Assembly: GCA_949825065.1 (NCBI GenBank)
Contig: OX463854.1
Location: 17,051,226-17,115,225 of the forward strand
DNA: 64,000 bases
DNA from: Odontocerum albicorne
Lineage: Eukaryota > Arthropoda > Insecta > Trichoptera > Odontoceridae
Direction: 5' to 3'
Of this stretch, positions 56,397 to 64,000 are shown one piece after another (positions within the stretch are counted from its first letter, which is position 1; the number at the start of each line of letters is the position of its first letter). Position numbers and translations under genes: made by a program. The notes under the pieces are model-generated. The model did not search any database and was not told the origin of the DNA. It worked only from the letters and a program-made list of their open reading frames with translations.

Positions 56397-57245
56397 TTAG
56401 TCAATAATGTATTCTCCTTCATTATTCACAACTTCTTGCCAACGTTCTACAAGTTTTTCAATGCCTGTGCGATAAAAACCATCCGGCCTTGACTCGAGGA
56501 ATTCGTCCAACCATGTCCGATATTTGACGTCATTATTGAAGGAAACGCCGCGCAAATTGTTCGAAAGCAACCGGAAAAGATAGAAAATCGACGGCGCGAG
56601 GTCTGGAGAATATGGAGGGTGTGGCAAGACTTCCCAACCAAGCGTTTGAATGGCATTTTTCATAATGTAGGCGATATGAAGGCAGGCGTTATCGTGTTGC
56701 AGAATAACGCCATATTGCCGATCCGACCTTTTTTGTTGAATTGCAGTGTTGAACCGCTGCATTTGCAGAATATATAGCTCCGCGTTGACTGTCTGATTGC
56801 GTTCAAGTATCTCTTAGTGGATGACGCCTTGCCAATTCCACCAGATGCAAATCTTCGTCTTGCGCGGATACAAACCTTGTTTCGCTCTGGGCGTTGCTTG
56901 TTGACCAAAACTCACCCATTCTTTCCGTTTTTTCATATTCACAAAAAAGCACCATTTTTCATCACCAGTAATGATGCGGTAAAGGAACCTTTGCTTGTGG
57001 CCATGCGTAGCTCGATAACGCGCGAGCAAACCAGCAGAAATTGTCGAACGTTGATTTTTGTTGTTTTCACTCAAAACATGTGGAACCCAAGCGCCGAACT
57101 TCTGGACTTTTCCCATTGATTTAAGATGGCGGTATACAGTCGTGTGACTACAATTCATCTGCTCAGCCAGTGGTTTGAAGGGGATCTTCATGAATAATAT
57201 GGTTTAAGCGGTCCTCTTCGAAGTCCACTGGTCGTCCGGAACGCT
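56397..57245 (-). pseudogene. mariner transposase remnant (cecropia-like), N-truncated
   Basis: The minus strand reads MERSGRPVDFEEDRLNHII, then AEQMNCSHTTVYRHLKSMGK, FGAWVPHVLSE, IITGDEKWCFF (first Asp) and ILQHDNACLHIA (second Asp). SPDLAPSIFYLF has Ile at the third catalytic position, with 34 residues between the second and third positions. It ends EEGEYIID-like, TAA at 56397. Frameshifts are present, and about 50 residues of the N-terminus are missing where a SINE lies at 57281. Confidence 0.85.
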
Positions 57246-57280
57246 CCATGTCTTTCAGGTCGAAATTACCGTCTTTGAAA

Positions 57281-57490
57281 CGCAATCTCCGTGGTTGGTT
57301 AGACGTATGTCTCCCTACTCGTAGGTTGCAGGTTCAAATCCCGCTGGAATCCTGTTTTTTTAAAAGGATTGCAATCTGGTTTTCACTTCACCTCTTTAAC
57401 CTTTTTTGGTTGGTTGGAAGAGATTACCACATGGCTATAATAACGACAGGTTGTGCTACATACAACAAAAGTATAATAAAATACAATACA
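57281..57490 (+). repeat. tRNA-derived SINE copy
   Basis: CGCAATCTCCGTGGTTGGTT (A-box side), GCAGGTTCAAATCCCGC (B box), GGATTGCAATCTGG body, and tail ACATGGCTATAATAACGACA through CAGGTTGTGCTACATACAAC, ending AATACAATAC. It abuts the mariner remnant. Confidence 0.8.
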
Positions 57491-58510
57491 AGATATCATA
57501 TACATATTGCAGTGACACTTAAAAAGAAAAAAAGTTAATGTATACATAAAACGTACATCTGTCACATTGAAAGTAGATTGTATAATGAATGTAAACTATT
57601 ACTTGTGAATGTACACATTTACTTAAGTAATTAGGGAATGTGTAAAATAAATCGTAGTCAATAGTGATTGTATAAACTCTCTTGTTAACTCTAATTCGGG
57701 TTGGGAAATTAAATTTAAAATAAAACAATGAAAAACCTTTTGACTAACGCTTTACATTTAGGACAACACGAGTGCTGGCGACATTTTTCTGATGATAGGA
57801 GAAACTTCCACAGGCATTCTATTGAGACTTCCGCGTGTTAACTCGCCATATTATGAAGTTATACACAATCAATAGCGCTCCATTTCCGAATATTCATATT
57901 TTTAAGATTGTTTTTTTTTAGTTAATTTAAACGACAATATAGAGGAACAAAAGTAATAGAACTTTATTTCATAATCTAAGAGTCAATTATTCGAGCACAC
58001 AGCGCTTATCGATGTCATTTTACCGATGAACATTTCCCATTAAGATCTACGATGAGTTTAATTGCATGTTTTCGACAGCAGCAATCAGTAGTTGACTTGA
58101 TTCGAGCCAGAAGACCGCATACTATCCGCACTTACGAGAATATTCAAAGGGTACAAGAGAGTGTTACTGATGATTAAGTAACTTGAACCAAACGACTTTC
58201 ATTTCGGAATGTTTCGAACGACACTGAAACGAATCGATTTACACCTCTCTCCGTATAAATTTCTTTTGGTGCAATAATTGAAGCTGCGAAATCCACAATA
58301 ATGCCTTAAATAAGAATATTGGAGCGCGATTTATGAGTCATACTGTAAATGTTTACATGAACTTCTGTGGGTAGATGTCATAATACCATCGATTATAATC
58401 ACAGAAAAGTAATTTTATTGTTAGTAAAAATGTGTTTAAAACAAAATTTAATTTACACAAAATAAACAATAAATTCAAAATTTTTTAAATGTTATTTTTA
58501 AAGAAATTTT
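57491..58510. other. Unassigned stretch
   Basis: AT-rich, with no recognised exon or element. Confidence 0.4.
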
Positions 58511-58700
58511 CTATAACTAACTAACCATTCACATAAACAAAACAATCTTAATATAATCAATTCAAAGGATTTTATTATAACTAACTAACCAATCACATTA
58601 ACAAAACAATCTCAATAAATTCAATTCAAAGGATTTTATATAACTAACTAACCATTCACATAAACAAACCAATCTCAATATAATCAATTCACAGGATTTC
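58511..58700 (+). repeat. Tandem repeat, three units of 64 bp
   Basis: ATAACTAACTAACC starts units at 58513, 58577 and 58641; each continues with CACATAAACAAAACAATC and TTCAATTCAAAGGATTTT. Small differences only. Confidence 0.9.
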
Positions 58701-59128
58701 GACAAAATTTAAAGCCAAAAACTTTATTGAATGTTTTCGATTATTTTTCCTTCAAGTAGCACTTTACCAAACAACCGAATTGAAGAACAATGGGTTCTCA
58801 ACCCTATTAACGAGTTTGAGGGGCTCGTTAGATCTCGGACGATTCTTAGAAACCGGTTTTTCGCGATATTTTCTTTTTGAAATCGTAGACCAATATTAAA
58901 AAAAAAACACGGTATTTGGCTACTTCGTTTGTCTAATTGGTTCAAGACTTTGCGTTCACGTGGAGTTTCGGGTTGGATTCTGGATGTTAACATAAAAACT
59001 ATGAAGCACACGCGTCATCAATAATAGTCAATAGCAATAAGTTAGTATGGGATTTTTTTTAGTATTTAAATTCATATTATTCAGTCGATGTTTCAGTTGA
59101 CTCTCCATGGGTGGCAGTATTTCATATA
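58701..59128. other. Unassigned stretch
   Basis: No coding or element structure is recognised. Confidence 0.35.
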
Positions 59129-59343
59129 CGCAGGATGTGGCCTAATTGGTGAGATGCTTTTCTCCCAACCCGGAGGCTGCAGGTTCGATTCCCATTGGAA
59201 CCCTTCATTTTTGTAAAAGGATTCCAGTTTGGTATTCACTTAAGGACTTTTTAACATATTTCTGGTTGGTTGGAAGATATTGCCACATGGCAATAAACTC
59301 GCCAGGTTGTACTATATACAACGAAAGTGTAATACAATACAAT
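59129..59343 (+). repeat. tRNA-derived SINE copy, best-preserved tail
   Basis: CGCAGGATGTGGCCTAATTG (A-box side), GCAGGTTCGATTCCC (B box), AGGATTCCAGTTTGG body, GGAAGATATTGCCACATGGC and CAGGTTGTACTATATACAAC tail, ending AAAGTGTAATACAATACAAT. Confidence 0.85.
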
Positions 59344-60089
59344 GACGAACTATGAGTTATGTGCTTATTCTAATGGTTCTAAACCAGACGGCTCGTTTAT
59401 TGGTGCTGAGGACAATGTTGTCTCCCGGCTACGGTGTTCAACATACCCTCTTCGTCATACGAATGAAATGTATTTAAAGATAAATGTATATACAATAACC
59501 AGGTAATCAGCAGTTAATTAGTCTATTTGGAAACTATGAATAAATATTTTTTTTCCGTTTAAACAAGTTTTATTGCTGATTTAAAGCTAAAAAATAATAA
59601 ATATAAAAAATAACAGATTGCACCAGAATAAGTTATGTAAAACTTTAAATCGAAACTGCGAAATAAACATAAATACAGTTTTATTAATACTTTGAATAAT
59701 CTTTACTTTGTGACTGTTAGTAAAAGGAAATGTTTTATGTTGAAATCTTTCTTCGCAACCTCGTACAGGGTGTTACGTCGCAGAATGGTTGAAGTACAAA
59801 GAAAATATATATAAAAAATATAAGTCTCGAATAATTCAGATGTAACTGAACAAAGCGGACCCAATCCATATTTAACCTGTTCTGACATAATTGAGGAAAA
59901 AAAAATCAAGGCGTACATAATTAAACAATTTATTTGTAATATAAATCAAACGGACCTTTTTAACTTATGTTACATGCAGGATTGATTCATGCGATATTTA
60001 AAAAAAAACAAATAAATGTTTTTTGTGAGTCCCATATTTAGTTTTATTTTGTTTCACCTAAATATTTTGAATAAATTTTAAATAATGCA
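59344..60089. other. Unassigned stretch
   Basis: Includes GACAATGTTGTCTCCC near 59410-59440, similar to the block at 36010-36040. Otherwise AT-rich with nothing recognised. Confidence 0.35.
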
Positions 60090-60490
60090 TAATAAAGAAG
60101 AATACACGGGGAGACAATGTATGACAAAATACGGAACAAAGTTATTAGGAATAAAATGGCTGCTGTATAAAACAAGATGAAGAATAGCACTCTGAGAGGG
60201 TTTGGGCATATAAAACAAATTAATGAAGAAACATTAAAAAAAATAATATAGAGTGAAAATATAAGTGGAAGGCATGGTAGAAGAATACCAAGGAAAGTTA
60301 TAGTTGGATCAAGTGAATGGAATTTTAAAACAAAAAAAAATAAAAAATCAAAGAAATCGCAAGAGTAGCGTGAGATGTGTGGATTTAGAAGAGGCGAAAG
60401 ATTTGTATCGAGATATGTAAGTATAGCGCTCTGTCCTTTCTGCCTACCTTGATAGAGAAACGGCGTAATAATATTTGCTAACGTAAGTAA
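60090..60490 (+). repeat. LINE 3'-tail copy
   Basis: TTTGGGCATATAAAACAAAT region, AGTTATAGTTGGATCAAGTG (VWLDQV block), GCTCTGTCCTTTCTGCCTAC and GAGAAACGGCGTAATAATAT end. Multiple frame breaks. Confidence 0.65.
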
Positions 60491-60599
60491 TATATTCTAG
60501 AGAGTTATTTTTTTTAGATATTATCAGATGTGTTTCCCAGTCAATTTAGATTTTTTTTAAATGTTGGTAATGTTTCGTGACTTATTGCCAAAAATAACT

Positions 60600-60860
60600 A
60601 TTAAATGTGTCTATATTGAAACTAATGATCTGTGACGCTTATAAACATCGACTCCAGGATGTTCTTCCAGGTAACTCGTTTCTGGACAATTTAGGTATAT
60701 TCAGATGCAATGCGCCATTCCTCGTGTTATCCTTCCTTCTTGGACGTCCTCGGGCCTTCTCGCTGGTTTTCTATCTAATCTTAATTTAGATGTTCTGGAT
60801 TTGTCGGTTATCACAATATGTCCGGCTCAAGCTCTTTTATACGAAATATAATAACTTAAA
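60600..60860 (-). repeat. Retroelement C-terminal remnant
   Basis: The minus strand contains KARGRPRRKDNTRNGALHLN and ELPGRTSWSRCL, an R-G-R-P-R-(R/K) block as in LINE C-termini. Degraded. Confidence 0.35.
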
Positions 60861-61014
60861 AGTTGAGTTATTACGCGATTTTTTTTTAAAGTTTCTCATT
60901 CCCTCCTTTTTTCTAGCCATTCTCGGTGAGCTTCATTCTTCTAGTTTTTTTTGCGTTTATTTTAAAAATACAGAAGGTTTTCTTTTCACTTGTTTATGTT
61001 TTGAAAAACTTTAT

Positions 61015-61165
61015 TTCTCTATGTGGCTTAGTTGGTAAGACATCTATCTTCCTACTCCCATTTGTACCCAATTTTTATAAAATAGGTATCTGTCTGGTTT
61101 TCCCTTCAGGTCTCCATAAAATCTTTCTGGTTCGTTGTAAGATGTTGCCAACTATTATTAGTGAA
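61015..61165 (+). repeat. Degenerate SINE copy
   Basis: TCTATGTGGCTTAGTTGGTA (A-box side), TCTGGTTTTCCCTTCAGGTC body and TCTTTCTGGTTCGTTGTAAG tail-side. The B box is eroded. Confidence 0.55.
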
Positions 61166-61306
61166 TGCACATCTTGAGCAAAGTAATCAGAAAATGTGCA
61201 CTACAGTCTTAACTATTCACATTCACTGGTGAAATTCTACTTCTACTGCTCGTTATTAGTAATGGCAAATGCAAAACTCTGAAGTCGAAATGTAAGAAAA
61301 ATGGCA

Positions 61307-61385
61307 CTTTATAATAATAATAATAATAATTAAATGACAATTTATATAGCGCCGTTAAGGGAGCAGACTCTTCTTAAGAACGCTG
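61307..61385 (+). repeat. Dispersed repeat with AAT microsatellite
   Basis: (AAT)n, then TATATAGCGCCGTTAAGGGA and GCAGACTCTTCTTAAGAACG. Related to 15155-15240. Confidence 0.5.
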
Positions 61386-62139
61386 TTATTCAGGATTTTA
61401 ACTTATTATTATTGAAAAATATTACAATTTTTTGACGTGTTCTAATAAATCAATACGTTAAATCGTACTTTTTTTCGTTTTAATGTTTTTCGTAGCAAGT
61501 TGCTAGTACTTTCACAGACAATTTCAAATGCAACAAAACTATCCTTTAACGCCACTAGATCTGGATAAATATGCCCATATAATAAAACATTGCGTAGAAA
61601 GACAGCGTAGAGCTACCGAAATAAAATCGTAGCAATAAACGTAGGGACCGTCCAGTTACCCTCGCCGTAATTAACATTTAGAACAATTTTCATTACATCC
61701 GGAACTCAAAAGCGTATATATTCCCGAATAGGCTATTTTGTTTAAAAGATTTGTATCGGTCCAATTCCAATGCGAAATTCCGCATTTCTCAAGACAGCGA
61801 TTGTCAAACAAACATCCATTAAATCTTTGCGTTGTAGTATCATTTGATAATTATACGAAACATACGTTTTTAAAAATATTTGTTAGGGATAAACAAAAAT
61901 TATTTAAGCTAGATAGATTATGATTTAAGGAATCAATTACTGTCCATTATTATTTTTAGTTAATTAGGCGTACAATCCTATAAAGAGGATGATTAGTGAC
62001 AATAACAATTTTAAAAAAGGACGGTGTGTTAAAATATATGGAAAACTACTGTAATATCAAATATTTAAAGAGTTTTGGACAACAAATTCAGATATGTGAC
62101 TGAATTTGTGGATAATTAAATGCGAGTAGGTGGGACATG
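61386..62139. other. Unassigned stretch
   Basis: A short frame near 61529-61633 (MQQNYPLTPLDLDKYAHIIK and on) looks protein-like but has no splice context or recognisable family. Otherwise nothing. Confidence 0.3.
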
Positions 62140-62650
62140 TTGAAAGATATTTATAATTGAGTGAAGGTCAAATACAGCGCGTAGAGGACAATAAAAACAT
62201 TTTGGTCAAGAGTTCCCTCTCCCATCTCACATAGGCGCGCATGTAAAGCTTTCTTTAATATGGATGTTATACAGGTGGCTTTCTATCAGGCATTGACCTA
62301 TTCTTATCCTGCATATGACAGATACAATTTGTTTGGACAGGTCTCTTTTTATGGAATCACGGTTTTTGTGGGTATTTTAACCTGGATATTCCTGTAGACA
62401 GCCCCCTTTTTATTACCAGACAGCTCCCAGGCCTTTGAACAACTGATCAATAAACGGTTTTTAGCCTGCGACATGATATCCAGAGTAGTAGTTTTATAAT
62501 TTAAGGGGGATAAATTGTATAGTTTTGCATATCTAACCAGATGGTCTGCGATTTCATTTCTATGTATACACAATAGTATCTTAACGGCACTAAGAGAATC
62601 GGAGAATGTTACAAAATCCTGAGGATTGGATGAGAGGCAGAAATACAAGT
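62140..62650 (-). pseudogene. LINE RNase H domain and C-terminus fragment
   Basis: The minus strand reads NPQDFVTFSDSLSAVKILLC, IHRNEIADHLVRYAKLYN (RNase H core with SDS and NE-AD motifs), then LSKQIVSVICRIRIGQCLIE and SHLYNIHI...CA. RNase H and a following cysteine-rich region are typical of I- and R1/jockey-type elements. Truncated at both ends. Confidence 0.7.
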
Positions 62651-63815
62651 GAATAAATTACATGAATCTTTCATTTAAATAAATATGTATACATTTGTAG
62701 GTTGTTGTTTGTCATTGGTTTTTTAATTTTTGCATTATTTCAAGAAGTCTGAAATATCCTTATACCCTTAAAAACTAAAAAAAAAAAAAAAAAGAAAATC
62801 CGTACCATCCAAGGGGTTGTTTGCTTAGTGTCATGGATTCACCATAGAAATTCTAGACCATAGAAGTTTAATAATTCTTCAGAAGGTTATCATTAAAGAA
62901 ATATTCTCCTCTGTTTACTCAAAACGTGTTCTTCAATCATTAAGATAAACATTGCGAGGAGGTCTGCAACTCTAGAAACAAACTACGAGTATCACTTTTC
63001 AGTCAAGTCAGCAGAGATGTGATACTTGAGTAGTCATAAGGAAATCAATCGTAGAGAAAGTACAAAGTATGGAAATCTGTTGAATCGTTGATACTGAATA
63101 TCTAACGAAAATAATACTATAGCTGCTATTGTTTGTGCAATTAAACAAACCAAGCAAAAATTTGTCACTTAACTTTCAGGACTATCACAGGAAAAAACAC
63201 GGTCAGTGGGTCATACATTAGTTTGTTTTTATAAAGCAAGAATTTTACAAAAACGATGGAAAAACACTACGCTTCATCCTTTGGGATGTAAGTCAGGGGC
63301 ACCCTGTCTACATTATTAGCTTGGACGGAAAATTAAACCATTGCCCTCATTTCTGCAAAAAGGTCCTTAGTTATCTCAAAATATTAACTACATTTAAGGG
63401 CAGTGAGGGATTTCGTTTATTCAAGAGTAATAAAAATTTTACTGACTTCGTAGTTAGATTTACTTTTTGAACAGTTTTACGATTCTTTACAACTTTTGTT
63501 ATGAATTTTATATGAAACCTGAGTCTTTTTTTAAGAGACTTTCCATGAAATTTGATTTTGATAGGTTTTAATAGGTACCTTTGTGATAGACATAAAACAA
63601 TATTATGGAATATTGTTATTAGAATTACTGTTTGTGTTTTATTTTATCATATATATATGTTATATGGTAGTGTTTTGTATGTATTGTATTACAGTCGTGT
63701 AAGGTCTTTCAGAGTGTTGTACCGCATGGTCTGGCTTATGATGCTAACGTTTCGAAAACGTTGTAGTTTTTATCTTATTAATCAAATTCGCTATAGTGGA
63801 GTCTCAACTTTAGCT
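62651..63815. other. Unassigned stretch
   Basis: An A-run at about 62778-62794. No exon or element recognised. Confidence 0.4.
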
Positions 63816-63817
63816 GT

Positions 63818-63905
63818 ATTGAGGTGCATGGCCGTACGGTAACGCATCGGACTTCCGTGCGGAAGATTGTCGGTTCAAACGCCGCGCTGTGCTACTCTCA
63901 TCGAA
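63818..63905 (+). repeat. tRNA-like SINE head (distinct type)
   Basis: GCATGGCCGTACGGTAACGC (A-box side) and GTCGGTTCAAACGCCGC (B box). The A-box sequence resembles leucine/serine tRNAs rather than the main SINE head here. The acceptor arms do not pair, so it is not a functional tRNA. Confidence 0.45.
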
Positions 63906-64000
63906 TAACACAGACATTTTTCCGCCTAATATTCGGAGGTGTATGATTTCAGTCATATTTATTATTTCAAAAAAGAGAAAAAACAAAAAAAAACATTCCA

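Noticed and set aside
61529..61633. Short plus-strand frame MQQNYPLTPLDLDKYAHIIK
   Set aside because: Only 34 codons, no flanking splice sites, no family. A BBS4 exon was considered, but it has no TPR match.
63818..63905. tRNA gene candidate
   Set aside because: A and B boxes are present, but the acceptor arms do not pair.
32659..64000. Further BBS4 exons
   Set aside because: No segment continuing the expected TPR sequence with proper splice sites was found by eye.

Overview
This is a eukaryotic, almost certainly insect, genomic window. It is AT-rich and intron-rich, and it is packed with the transposon families typical of insect genomes (mariner, Tc1, pogo, piggyBac, hAT, Helitron, several LINEs and a tRNA-derived SINE). 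I cannot name the order or species from the sequence. Nothing prokaryotic is present: no operons, CRISPR arrays or ribosomal RNA.

Two host genes are recognisable. (1) A complete ten-exon gene on the minus strand, with its ATG at 29106 and stop codon at 3401, encodes a 467-residue multi-membrane protein orthologous to SLC35F5. Every exon joins in frame at GT/AG sites, so the model is firm. Introns make up about 95% of its 25.7 kb, and most recognisable intron sequence is transposon debris. (2) About 1.9 kb upstream and divergent, two plus-strand exons (31036-31114 and 32513-32658) encode the N-terminus of BBS4, a BBSome tetratricopeptide subunit. Its remaining exons are not recognised here, so most of 32.7-64 kb is either a very long BBS4 intron or intergenic DNA. 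A possible terminal exon of a third, unidentified plus-strand gene lies at 161-336.

Layout. 0.2-0.3 kb: tail of an unknown gene. 1.9-2.5 kb: pogo-like MITE. 3.4-29.1 kb: SLC35F5, whose introns hold two abutting mariners (9.9-12.0 kb), another mariner (14.4 kb), a deleted piggyBac (16.5-17.6 kb), a DDE transposase fragment (19.8 kb), a hAT with a perfect 8-bp duplication (20.9-21.6 kb) and a piggyBac inside a Tc1 element (22.3-23.6 kb). 29.1-31.0 kb: divergent intergenic region. 31.0-32.7 kb: BBS4 5' exons. 34.5-37.4 kb: two mariners around a 4 x 86 bp tandem array. 40.1-43.3 kb: internally deleted Helitron. 43.6-54.3 kb: MITE, LINEs, a minisatellite, a hAT inside a LINE tail, a 5 x 50 bp array, a large foldback, a pogo-like element and a LINE/hAT/piggyBac nest. 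54.7-55.0 kb: possible solo LTR. 56.4-57.5 kb: mariner abutted by a SINE. 58.5-64 kb: short repeats and LINE remnants.

No new biological system is evident. The best leads are the nested-insertion chronologies, a near-perfect 96-bp-arm foldback, a duplicated piggyBac terminus, a SINE family with conserved tail hairpins, and a possible bidirectional promoter between SLC35F5 and BBS4.
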